The notes below the pieces were generated by a model that saw only the letters and a program-made list of their open reading frames with translations, had not been told where the DNA came from and ran no database searches. Source: Archaeoglobus sp. (GTDB lineage: Archaea > Halobacteriota > Archaeoglobi > Archaeoglobales > Archaeoglobaceae). Taken from it: a DNA stretch of 64,000 bases. The translations under genes were made by a program, and so were the position numbers. The stretch is taken from the NCBI RefSeq assembly GCF_017656475.1, contig NZ_JACDNT010000004.1, positions 18,912-82,911 of the forward strand, in the 5' to 3' direction. Below are positions 50,382 through 57,409 of this stretch, piece after piece (position 1 is the first letter of the stretch; each line of letters starts with the position of its first letter).

Positions 50382-50831
50382 GTGCAGACTGTAGCGATAA
50401 GAGACTACACTCACAAAGATTTCAAAGAAATCCTCGAGATAGATAAGGAGGCTTTTTCCCCACGCAATCCTGCCTACGACGTTTATGTTTACATAACCTA
50501 CGGTTCCGACTTGCTTGTTGCGGATATAGGTTCCAAAATAGCCGGATACATTGTTACAATGGATATCGACGAGTTCACTGGAAAGATAATAGCCTTTGCC
50601 GTAAGAAAAGAGTTCAGGGGGATGGGAATAGGAAAGATGCTTCTTTCGGAAGCGATTAAAAGGCTCGAAGGAAGGGGGAAGAGGAAGATACTGCTCGAAG
50701 TGAGGGTTTCAAACGTTCAGGCTCAAAAACTGTACAAAAAATTTGGATTTGAAATCATCGATGTGATCAATGGCTACTACAGCGACGGGGAAGATGCGTA
50801 CCTCATGGCTCGCACATCTCAGGTGCAATAG
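50382..50831 (+). CDS. rimI: GNAT acetyltransferase, RimI/archaeal NAT-like
   Basis: 149 residues from the GTG at 50382: TTTTTATAT is centred 27 bases upstream and predicts a leaderless start, while an upstream ATG at 50343 lies before the promoter. GNAT fold: AIRDYTHKDFKEILEIDKEA, IIAFAVRKEFRGMGIGKMLL (acetyl-CoA loop), VRVSNVQAQKLYKKFGFEII. Archaeal homologues acetylate protein N termini. Overlaps the convergent UPF0058 gene by 29 bases. Confidence 0.87.
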   Translation: MQTVAIRDYTHKDFKEILEIDKEAFSPRNPAYDVYVYITYGSDLLVADIGSKIAGYIVTMDIDEFTGKIIAFAVRKEFRGMGIGKMLLSEAIKRLEGRGKRKILLEVRVSNVQAQKLYKKFGFEIIDVINGYYSDGEDAYLMARTSQVQ

Positions 50832-51084
50832 ATTGGATTACAAACCTTATGCTTTCACTCTCCATCAAATCCTCCGGGCTGCGCTCCCTGAAAATCTCGG
50901 AAATACCCTTACAAAGAAGAGAAATGGCCTTTTTGTGTTCAGTTTTGCTTTTGTGGATGTGTACGGGCTGAACGCCCAGTTCGTCATAGGCCCTGAAGTG
51001 GCCGTTGGCAATGCCTGCATTCTCAAAAAGCTTTTTAATGTTGTAGAGGGTCAGGTGCAGCAGGATTATTTCTTCTTTGTGCAT
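50803..51084 (-). CDS. UPF0058 family protein
   Basis: 93-residue archaeal UPF0058 protein, all helical: HKEEIILLHLTLYNIKKLFE, VQPVHIHKSKTEHKKAISLL and a charged end. Function unknown; members are widespread in Euryarchaeota. A GGGAGTGATG ribosome-binding region precedes the ATG. Upstream is the repeat pair at 51119-51180. Overlaps rimI convergently. Confidence 0.82.
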   Translation of the reverse strand: MHKEEIILLHLTLYNIKKLFENAGIANGHFRAYDELGVQPVHIHKSKTEHKKAISLLCKGISEIFRERSPEDLMESESIRFVIQSIAPEMCEP

Positions 51085-51118
51085 GAGACATCACTCCCTT
51101 ATTAGCGGTAATCAACAT

Positions 51119-51178
51119 CTTTTATAAGTTTTACTGCTATATTTCACATGAAAAACTTTTATAACGTTTTATTCTATA
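51119..51178 (-). repeat. Tandem promoter-like repeats upstream of UPF0058
   Basis: Two imperfect copies of CTTTTATAA(G/CG)TTTTA, at 51119 and 51156, 37 bases apart. Read on the minus strand each is a TATA element (ACTTATAAAAG); the nearer one lies about 40 bases from the UPF0058 ATG, leaving a short leader with a ribosome-binding site. The rest of this 137-base gap holds no ORF. Confidence 0.35.
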
Positions 51179-51221
51179 CGTTTTGTGGAAAATTTAAATT
51201 AATGAAAAAATATTTAAAAAC

Positions 51222-51425
51222 CTAACCTCCCGAAATTACTCTTACAACCTTTATCTCCCCTCCCTCTGCTTTCTCATCCACCGGAACGGGGAGGTTGTCC
51301 CTCACCACCACAACCGTTTCGGGATTGATGCCGAGCGATTCAAGTATCTCCGAGTAGCTTTGCCCGTTCACATCAACCTCAGTCTCTTTAATTTCAAAAC
51401 CGACAAACTTTATTTTCAGCTTCAT
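51222..51425 (-). CDS. Ubiquitin-like small archaeal modifier/ThiS-MoaD-like protein
   Basis: 67-residue beta-grasp protein ending in the diglycine VISGG. The fold pattern is KLKIKFVGFEIKETEVDVNG, then SYSEILESLGINPETVVVVR and the final strands. C-terminal GG is adenylated by an E1-like enzyme for sulfur transfer or protein modification. The JAMM protease at 6519 is a plausible partner in removal. It overlaps the upstream 52-codon ORF by four bases (ATGA). Confidence 0.85.
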   Translation of the reverse strand: MKLKIKFVGFEIKETEVDVNGQSYSEILESLGINPETVVVVRDNLPVPVDEKAEGGEIKVVRVISGG

Positions 51426-51580
51426 TCTTCAGGCAGGACTTCCTTAGAGATTTCCTTTATGCTTTCTCCACTCTTCACAGTTTTTATCTCTCCGACATTG
51501 CTCTCAAGGAGCTTTTCATCCTTGCTAAAAAGCTTTCTCATGCCCTTTCTTCTAAACTTGCGCCAGTTGAATCGCCTCAT
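51422..51580 (-). CDS. 52-residue basic protein coupled to the SAMP-like gene
   Basis: Small ORF with ribosome-binding site GGTGAT three bases from the ATG at 51580. Encodes an N terminus rich in arginine and lysine (MRRFNWRKFRRKGMRKLF) and a helical, charged C-terminal half (VKSGESIKEISKEVLPEE). Stop codon overlaps the SAMP-like ATG as ATGA, strong evidence for co-translation. Not recognised. It is too short for most gene callers. Alternatively an internal ATG 13 codons in is the start. Confidence 0.6.
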   Translation of the reverse strand: MRRFNWRKFRRKGMRKLFSKDEKLLESNVGEIKTVKSGESIKEISKEVLPEE

Positions 51581-51643
51581 CCGATCACCAATCATATATA
51601 GTGTAAAAGGAGGTAGAAATAGTTTTTGTTTCAGTTATGTGAG

Positions 51644-51961
51644 TTAGGTGTAGTTAGGGCTCAACTGCTCTTCAGCAATGTCTCCAAAAATAGGCAGCTT
51701 AAACGCCTCTCCGCGACTTGCCTTGACGATGCAGAATGCCCAGAGGATGATACTGAAGGCCATTACGATTCTTGAGAGTATAACTCCACCGGGAATCACG
51801 GGAAGGAGAATAACCAGAGCTGCTATCGTTGAGAAAGTTAGAGTTGACTGGATAGCATGAAATCTAACGAACGGACTCCTGTCGAATAAAAACAGCACTC
51901 CGGTTACGAAGCCAAGGGTGTAGCACATAGCTGCCCTTACGTTCTCGCTTATAAGTTCCAT
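51644..51961 (-). CDS. DUF4870-like membrane protein
   Basis: 105 residues with three membrane helices: AAMCYTLGFVTGVLFLF, the FVRFHAIQSTLTFSTIAALV loop-helix, VMAFSIILWAFCIVKAS. The VRFHAIQS motif is typical of DUF4870/Tic20-like small membrane proteins. Function unknown. Located 30 bases after recJ on the same strand, perhaps co-transcribed. Confidence 0.78.
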   Translation of the reverse strand: MELISENVRAAMCYTLGFVTGVLFLFDRSPFVRFHAIQSTLTFSTIAALVILLPVIPGGVILSRIVMAFSIILWAFCIVKASRGEAFKLPIFGDIAEEQLSPNYT

Positions 51962-51991
51962 AATTTTAATTTCTCTTCTGGGTTAAAGACC

Positions 51992-53365
51992 TTACCTCTT
52001 CAATTGCTCTCCTATTACTCTGTCGAGAATCTTCAAAAACTCATCCTCTTTCCCTTCTGGAATTGTAGCCCCGGCTGCAACACTGTGTCCCCCTCCGACT
52101 CCTCCAACAGACTCTGCAGCTTTCTTAAGGGCCTTTGCCAGATGCACTCCCTTCTCGACAAGTCTGTAGGTCGCCCTTGCAGACACCTTCACACCCTTAT
52201 CACTTTCCGCAAATGCTACTATCGGCTTCTCCCTGTTTCCCTTGTAAAAGCACATCCCCGCAACGATTCCGACGATTGTATCGGGTATGTTGTCTCTTGC
52301 ATGGAAATACTGAATGTTCTCAAGCTCCTCAATCCCTTCCCTGTCAACGAACTTTATTCCATCCGAAAGGTTCCTTCTGTGGTTCTGCAGAAGCGTTCTC
52401 GCCCTTCTGTAAGCTCTCACATCACCGAGGCAAACGCCCATCCCCACCTCTGCCTCATTGTATCTGGCCGTTGCGTTTAGCAGTGTGGAGAACTCCATTG
52501 CGTCTCTCTTCTCCGTCCCCTCCTCCTCGTTAATGAGGATGTAACACTCTCCGACCATCCTCAGAATGCTCGTGTAGGGGATTCCAAAATCCATTGCCAA
52601 GCCCACTAAAGCGGAAACGACCTTTCTCTTCTTGTCAATCTCAAGGTCTATCCACCTTACCCACGGATCCACACCAAGACTGTCCAGAAGATTCAGAACA
52701 CCAGCCTCGTTGCCAGTAATTCCCGGAATAAACGGATCGGAGTTGTACTCAAGCATCTTTGCAACGGGTCTCGTCTGCTTGCCGAAAAATCTCAGGTCGC
52801 GTATTATTTCTATCTGGCCTTTCCTTTTACCCTCCATTACTATTTCCCGGTTAAGACCCTTTAGCATTCCCCACCTTGAGTCTTGCAAATCACCAACAGC
52901 TCCGACGATTGAGATTGGCAGAAGGTCAGAGTTGTCAATTTCGTAATCAAACAGAGTAGTCCCATTTCGCAGATACCTAGACACAAGGTACGTCGTTGTG
53001 GCACCGCTTAGCTCAAAAGCCCCATCGTAGCCAAAATCGTGTGGATTGAGCTGCATTGGATGGGAGCGTTGCGGAACGTGGTGGTCGGTTATGGCAAACT
53101 CAATACCTTCCAGCAGGTCGATAACGCCGCTTCCAATGTCAGTAAACCAGACAAAAGTGTTCTTGTCCTTTATTGTCTCAATTTCGACCTCATCGAGCTG
53201 CTTTACAAATTTTATTCTGCTTTCAATGCCTGCTCTCAGCAAAGAAGTGTGGGCAATCGTTCCGGCTGTTATGCCGTCCGCATCGATGTGAGTTACGACT
53301 AAAACCTCTTCGTGCTTCAAAATTTGTCTCGCAATCTCTGCTGCTCTCCTTAAAAGTTCATTCAC
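51992..53365 (-). CDS. RecJ/GAN-type DHH family exonuclease
   Basis: 457 residues: DHH domain (VVTHIDADGITAGTIAH near residue 25, TDIGSG, ITDHHVPQ) and C-terminal DHHA1 domain (GGVGGGHSVAAGATIP near residue 435). The single-strand exonuclease GAN works with GINS and MCM in archaeal replication; other archaeal DHH proteins degrade RNA or nanoRNA. Role not settled by sequence. The ATG at 53365 is 26.5 bases from a TATA element shared with the divergent nep1 gene. Confidence 0.88.
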   Translation of the reverse strand: MNELLRRAAEIARQILKHEEVLVVTHIDADGITAGTIAHTSLLRAGIESRIKFVKQLDEVEIETIKDKNTFVWFTDIGSGVIDLLEGIEFAITDHHVPQRSHPMQLNPHDFGYDGAFELSGATTTYLVSRYLRNGTTLFDYEIDNSDLLPISIVGAVGDLQDSRWGMLKGLNREIVMEGKRKGQIEIIRDLRFFGKQTRPVAKMLEYNSDPFIPGITGNEAGVLNLLDSLGVDPWVRWIDLEIDKKRKVVSALVGLAMDFGIPYTSILRMVGECYILINEEEGTEKRDAMEFSTLLNATARYNEAEVGMGVCLGDVRAYRRARTLLQNHRRNLSDGIKFVDREGIEELENIQYFHARDNIPDTIVGIVAGMCFYKGNREKPIVAFAESDKGVKVSARATYRLVEKGVHLAKALKKAAESVGGVGGGHSVAAGATIPEGKEDEFLKILDRVIGEQLKR

Positions 53366-53370
53366 AGAAT

Positions 53371-53397
53371 AAGTTCTTGAGAAAAGAACTTAAACTT
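53371..53397. promoter_or_regulatory. Shared TATA box and inverted repeat between recJ and nep1
   Basis: AACTTAAACTT (53387-53397) centred near 53391.5 is 24.5 bases from the nep1 GTG (53416) and 26.5 from the recJ ATG (53365). Overlapping it, AAGTTCTT (53371-53378) and AAGAACTT (53384-53391) are perfect 8-bp arms around GAGAA. So one TATA element appears to serve both genes and a dyad operator-like site covers it. Confidence 0.5.
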
Positions 53398-53415
53398 TTT
53401 TGCTCCATTTCCTCT

Positions 53416-54072
53416 GTGGGGAGTGCATTCGTCTTTCTTGAGGCATCGCTCGAACTCGTTCCGGAAGAAATACGCAACCACCCAGCGGTAAGGGCTGATG
53501 CGAGAAGGAGGGGAAAGAGTCCATCCAGGATTCTGCTGGATGACTCAAAACACCACTCGGCAATGAAATCGCTGAGATTCCGGGAAAAGAGAGGGAGGCC
53601 GGACATAATCCACCAGTGCCTCCTCCTCCTTCTTGACTCACCCGTGGAGGACTTTGAAGTTTACGTGCACACAATCAACGGTGAGCTGATCTGGATAAAC
53701 CGCAAAACTCGACTTCCGAGGAACTATAACCGCTTTGTTGGACTGATGGAGAAGCTTTTCGTTGAGAGGAAGATAGTTTCAGAAACGACGTTGATTGAGT
53801 TCGTTGATCTCAAGCTGAGAGATGTTGCCGAAAATAAAGAGGTTTTGCTTTTCAGAGAAAAAGGAGATGTAGTTGATTTTGGAGATATGCTTGAAGACGA
53901 TGTGACAATCTGCGTCGGTGCATTTCCGCACGGCGATTTCTTTGAAGAAACTCTCAGCGAGCTTGGAAATTTCAAAGAAATCAGTCTTGGTACAGAGAGT
54001 TACACAAGCCTTTATGTTACGAGTCGCGTTTTGTGCGAATATGAAAGAGTTCGATCTCATAAAGATCGTTGA
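53416..54072 (+). CDS. nep1: rRNA pseudouridine N1-methyltransferase Nep1
   Basis: 218 residues from the GTG at 53416; longer reading frames upstream run antisense into recJ and carry no family similarity. SPOUT fold. Hallmarks: EASLELVPEEIRNHPAVRAD, RILLDDSKHHSAMKSL, RGRPDIIHQCLLLLLDSPVE and YVHTINGELIWINRKTRLPR. It methylates pseudouridine in the 16S rRNA loop around position 914 and helps assembly. The last 32 bases overlap thiL. Confidence 0.93.
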   Translation: MGSAFVFLEASLELVPEEIRNHPAVRADARRRGKSPSRILLDDSKHHSAMKSLRFREKRGRPDIIHQCLLLLLDSPVEDFEVYVHTINGELIWINRKTRLPRNYNRFVGLMEKLFVERKIVSETTLIEFVDLKLRDVAENKEVLLFREKGDVVDFGDMLEDDVTICVGAFPHGDFFEETLSELGNFKEISLGTESYTSLYVTSRVLCEYERVRSHKDR

Positions 54073-54916
54073 ACGCTTATTTGGAAATGAAGATGTTATC
54101 ACTCCCGCGGGAAAGCACGATGCTGCATACGTCAAGATTGGAAACAGATTAGTCGTGCTGACCTGCGACACTGTTAACGAGATAAGCGACTTCCCACCAT
54201 ACATGCTTCCTGAGGAGATGGGCTGGATGGCAATTGCCGTCACTCTTTCAGATATTGCCGCTTGTGGAGCCAAACCCCTCTACTTTCTCAGCTCCATTTC
54301 CCTTAAGTCCACCGAATACTTTGAGGAAATACTTAAAGGGATGAAGAAGGTTGCCGACAGATACGGTATCAAGATTGTTGGAGGGGACATAGATTTTAGT
54401 GAAGTGACAACAATAGCTGGCTTTGCCATAGGAGAGGCGAAGAGGCACATAACAAGAAAGGGGGCAAGAGGGGGAGAAAATGTTTTCATAACAGACCTTC
54501 CCGGAAAAGCCCAGCTGTGCCTCGAAATGCTTGAAAACGGGGCAAAAAGGGATGAACTGCCCTATGCGGAGAAACTCTACACTCCAGTTCCCAGAATTGA
54601 GGAGGGGATGAGAATCGCCCGCTATGCTTCATCAATGACGGACGTCAGCGATAGCCTTGCTGTCAGCTTGCATCAAATCAGCCAGAGCAGCAACGTTAAA
54701 ATCGTGATAGACAACATTGACCTCTCTCACCTGAGCGGTGCGAGAAAACCGCTTGAGCTGTTTCTTTACGGTGGTGGTGACTTCGAACTCGTTTATACGG
54801 CGAAAAGCAGTGAGGACGGTATTAGAATAGGCAGGGTTGAGAAAGGCGGTGGAGTTTTTGCTGAGTTTAACGGGAAAACGTTCGAGGTTGAGTTCAGAGG
54901 TTATTCTCATTTTTAG
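54041..54916 (+). CDS. thiL: Thiamine-monophosphate kinase
   Basis: 291 residues from the ATG at 54041. ThiL phosphorylates thiamine monophosphate to thiamine pyrophosphate. AIR synthase-like fold: PAGKHDAAYVKIGNRLVV with the metal aspartate, CDTVNEISDFP, VTLSDIAACGAKP, VGGDIDFSEVTTIAG and DVSDSLAVSLHQIS. An ATG at 53918 in frame lies inside nep1 and adds no family sequence. Overlaps nep1. Confidence 0.92.
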   Translation: MKEFDLIKIVERLFGNEDVITPAGKHDAAYVKIGNRLVVLTCDTVNEISDFPPYMLPEEMGWMAIAVTLSDIAACGAKPLYFLSSISLKSTEYFEEILKGMKKVADRYGIKIVGGDIDFSEVTTIAGFAIGEAKRHITRKGARGGENVFITDLPGKAQLCLEMLENGAKRDELPYAEKLYTPVPRIEEGMRIARYASSMTDVSDSLAVSLHQISQSSNVKIVIDNIDLSHLSGARKPLELFLYGGGDFELVYTAKSSEDGIRIGRVEKGGGVFAEFNGKTFEVEFRGYSHF

Positions 54917-54936
54917 TAAAATTAAAATTCCTTGGA

Positions 54937-55569
54937 TTAAATAAAATTCGGAACTTTTACCCTCAAATGATAGTATCTTTCGCCCTCATAAACCCCTCCA
55001 AACTCTACTACAACCCTCTCTTTGAATATTGGCCCGTCAACAACAAGTGTGTGAAACTCACCGTTCTCCCCGCAGGGGTCAACTCCATTTTCCAACGCAA
55101 AATCGATTAACTGTTCATCAAACTTTTTACCAAGAATCTCCTTCAAATCCTTCCTCACTGCAATAACGTAGGCTTCGAATCCCGCAGCAACGAACTCTCT
55201 TGCCAGCTTTTCCGTATCCTCTTTCCAGAGAGGAAAAACAGGCTCAATCCCCACCTCACCGCAAACCCTCTCTATCCAGTCTCGATGTTCTTGCAGATAA
55301 ATGTCTCCGAAAATGGCCTTTTTAACGCCAATCCTTCTGAAGACGTTCTTTAGCCTCTCTTCGTAGGTTTCCCACGTCGTCTCTTCGGTGAGTATTTCTT
55401 TGCCCATCGCCCTCTCCTGAGCTTTGATAATTTCGACATCAATGCCGTGCGCCCTCGCCTTCCCTTCGTGAACCATGCAGAGCAGTCTGTCAACGTTAGT
55501 TTCTTTCAACGCTCTCCACAAGGCGAGGCTGCTGTCCTTCCCCCCACTCCACATTGCGATGGTTACCAT
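54937..55569 (-). CDS. Diphthine-ammonia ligase-like ATPase (Dph6 family)
   Basis: 210 residues, PP-loop ATPase: TIAMWSGGKDSSLALWRALK near the N terminus and GVDPCGENGEFHTLVVDGP near residue 170, the family hallmark. Homologues make diphthamide on elongation factor 2, the last step. It sits directly upstream of the minus-strand cobalamin genes, but the family has no known cobalamin role. Starts about 16 bases after cbiX; may be co-transcribed. Confidence 0.85.
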   Translation of the reverse strand: MVTIAMWSGGKDSSLALWRALKETNVDRLLCMVHEGKARAHGIDVEIIKAQERAMGKEILTEETTWETYEERLKNVFRRIGVKKAIFGDIYLQEHRDWIERVCGEVGIEPVFPLWKEDTEKLAREFVAAGFEAYVIAVRKDLKEILGKKFDEQLIDFALENGVDPCGENGEFHTLVVDGPIFKERVVVEFGGVYEGERYYHLRVKVPNFI

Positions 55570-55584
55570 CCTTACCCCCTATTC

Positions 55585-55968
55585 TCATTCTCTCCCGATT
55601 CTGTAAACAGAGTTGAGTATTGCGTACGTCACAAAGTAGTCCTCACCAATCGGCTCGCAGATTACGACCTTCTTCCCCTCAAACTCACCTTCCTTTATCC
55701 CTCTCCCTCTCGGAAACCCGAGTAAGTCCGGTAAATCTTCCGTGACATGCAGTCCGTAGGAGATGAATAGCGGTACTACATAAACGATATCGCAGTTCAT
55801 CTCCCTTATGGCTTCATCGGGCATCGGTCTTCTTTTCCTGGCGGCAAAGGCTATTTTTACCTCATCAAAAGCGCCGCTATCCTCAATCCTCTTCCTGTGC
55901 AGCTCCATAACCTCTCTGTAATGGTTTAGCTGACTCCCGTGCCCAACAATCAACAACCCTTTCTTCAT
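55585..55968 (-). CDS. cbiX: Sirohydrochlorin cobaltochelatase CbiX (short form)
   Basis: 127 residues. Inserts Co2+ into sirohydrochlorin at the start of the anaerobic cobalamin route. Active-site histidines by family: the first in VGHGSQLNH (residue 10) and one in [16 protein letters not shown] (about residue 74). As recalled, very close to the crystallised A. fulgidus CbiX-S (AF0721), with a few substitutions and a slightly shorter C terminus. Homodimeric single-domain form. Last cobalamin gene on the minus strand before the Dph6-like gene. Confidence 0.95.
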   Translation of the reverse strand: MKKGLLIVGHGSQLNHYREVMELHRKRIEDSGAFDEVKIAFAARKRRPMPDEAIREMNCDIVYVVPLFISYGLHVTEDLPDLLGFPRGRGIKEGEFEGKKVVICEPIGEDYFVTYAILNSVYRIGRE

Positions 55969-55983
55969 TCTACCACCTCCTTA

Positions 55984-56556
55984 TCAACTTTCAACAAAAA
56001 TTATCGCATAATCCGATTTAACCTCAACCGAATCTGCAAAACCCTCTCTAATCGATTCGCCCTCCATACAGAGGTTTTCAAGAAGTATAATCTTTCTATC
56101 TCCAAGCTTGGTGAGGTCAAATCTCCTGTCAGCCAAAATGAGCAAATGGCGATATTTAAGGAAATCAAGCGTCGATGAATCAAAATCTCTTGCGTGGCAG
56201 TCAACCACCACAACCTCCGTAAGGTCTACCTTGAGCTTGGCGAGGGCAAGCTGAACGCTCGAAATCCCCGGCTCTATCTCCACCTCTACTCCCATTTCCC
56301 TGAATTTTTTTCCAAGTCCAGCCACCATCGGGTCTCCGGTGGAGAGCACAACGACTTCTTTCTCTTTCCCCTCCCTTGCAATCTCCTCAAAAACTGAGCT
56401 GTCAAACCTGCTGAGAACTCTTTTCTCCTTCAACTCAAAATCGATGAGTTCAAAAGCTCTCCTGCTTCCGTAAACTATATCCGCTTTTCTCAGCAGTTCT
56501 TTACCTCTCTCAGTTATCTGTCCCCTGCATATCCCCGCTCCAACGACCCATATCAT
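55984..56556 (-). CDS. cbiE: Cobalt-precorrin-7 C5-methyltransferase
   Basis: 190 residues, tetrapyrrole methylase fold: WVVGAGICRGQITERGKELL at the start and the SAM-binding VVVLSTGDPMVAGLGKKF in the middle. Methylates C5 in the corrin ring, in concert with CbiT, which decarboxylates and methylates at C15 and lies in the divergent operon. It overlaps cbiD by 47 bases. Confidence 0.9.
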   Translation of the reverse strand: MIWVVGAGICRGQITERGKELLRKADIVYGSRRAFELIDFELKEKRVLSRFDSSVFEEIAREGKEKEVVVLSTGDPMVAGLGKKFREMGVEVEIEPGISSVQLALAKLKVDLTEVVVVDCHARDFDSSTLDFLKYRHLLILADRRFDLTKLGDRKIILLENLCMEGESIREGFADSVEVKSDYAIIFVES

Positions 56557-57409
56557 GCTCGATTACCTCCACTCTAACTCCAGCCTTTTCAGCCTTCTCC
56601 TGAATCTTATCCCTTCCACCAGCCCAGATTGAAAGCAAACCGGGGAAGCCGACAATAATCTTCTCGCCTGGATGCTTCAACGCTTCATCTATGTGAACTC
56701 CAAAGACAAAGGGCTGGTAGTCGGGATATTTTTTCAAAGCATAAAACCACGCTCTCCTGCCGGTTGTTATTGCTATCTTTCTATATTGCATCGCAATTTT
56801 CAGCTTGGTTTCCACGAGCTTTCTGCACCACGGCTCCACGAATCCCGTAGTTCCGAGAATGGAAATTCCGTTCTTCACTCCAACCCTCTCGTTTCCGGTC
56901 TTCTTGGCTACCTTTCTCCCATCTGGAACTTCAATGGCAACTCCCCCCTTGTATCCGAATTTTCTGCTGTAGAATTCGAAGTTTTTAATAATCTGCCTCA
57001 TTGCAGATTCGCTGACAGCCCTTCTTCCTTTCCTCTCACCCACTCCCTCACCGAACTTTATCCCGGCATCGATTAAACGAGCCTCGAAAGCGAGGTTGTT
57101 GGTTACATCAAACTCGTGGTCTCCGGCAAACTTCCTGACCCTCGCAAAGCCACTTTCAGCCTCCTCTACCCTCACTCTGACTTTAATTCCAACAGGTGTG
57201 AGAACCTCAACCTCCTCGACCTCACCGGACTTAGAGCATATTGCTGCAGCAAGTGCCGCCGAAGCTGCTGTGCCGGTTGTTATACCTCTTCTCAGAAAGC
57301 CATCCTCTGTGAGAATATAAAGGCCTGATTTGACCTTCTCAGCCAACTCTGCATCCCCTCCGTGCCATTCGAAGGGGTATTCGTAAAGCTCAATCGGATC
57401 TCTCAGCAT
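56510..57409 (-). CDS. cbiD: Cobalt-precorrin-5B C1-methyltransferase CbiD
   Basis: 299 residues from the ATG at 57409 (a TTG six bases upstream is weaker). RRGITTGTAASAALAAAICS is the signature TTGT block; ISILGTTGFVEPWCRKLVET and VGFPGLLSIWAGGRDKIQEK are further marks. It adds the C1 methyl group. It overlaps cbiHC by 20 bases upstream and cbiE by 47 bases downstream. Confidence 0.93.
   Translation of the reverse strand: MLRDPIELYEYPFEWHGGDAELAEKVKSGLYILTEDGFLRRGITTGTAASAALAAAICSKSGEVEEVEVLTPVGIKVRVRVEEAESGFARVRKFAGDHEFDVTNNLAFEARLIDAGIKFGEGVGERKGRRAVSESAMRQIIKNFEFYSRKFGYKGGVAIEVPDGRKVAKKTGNERVGVKNGISILGTTGFVEPWCRKLVETKLKIAMQYRKIAITTGRRAWFYALKKYPDYQPFVFGVHIDEALKHPGEKIIVGFPGLLSIWAGGRDKIQEKAEKAGVRVEVIEHDMGRWSGDMQGTDN

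Noticed and set aside
51085..51221. CRISPR-like or tandem repeat
   Set aside because: Only two imperfect copies of a TATA-like motif are seen; there are no regular repeats with spacers and no cas genes.
53173..53415. N-terminal extension of the nep1 frame by 81 codons
   Set aside because: This part is antisense to the recJ gene, precedes the promoter and has no similarity to Nep1. The GTG at 53416 is used.
55984..56556. Sequence error suspected at the 47-base overlap of cbiD and cbiE
   Set aside because: Both reading frames keep normal family ends (CbiD C terminus, CbiE VVGAGICRG start), and overlaps of this kind are common in this cluster.
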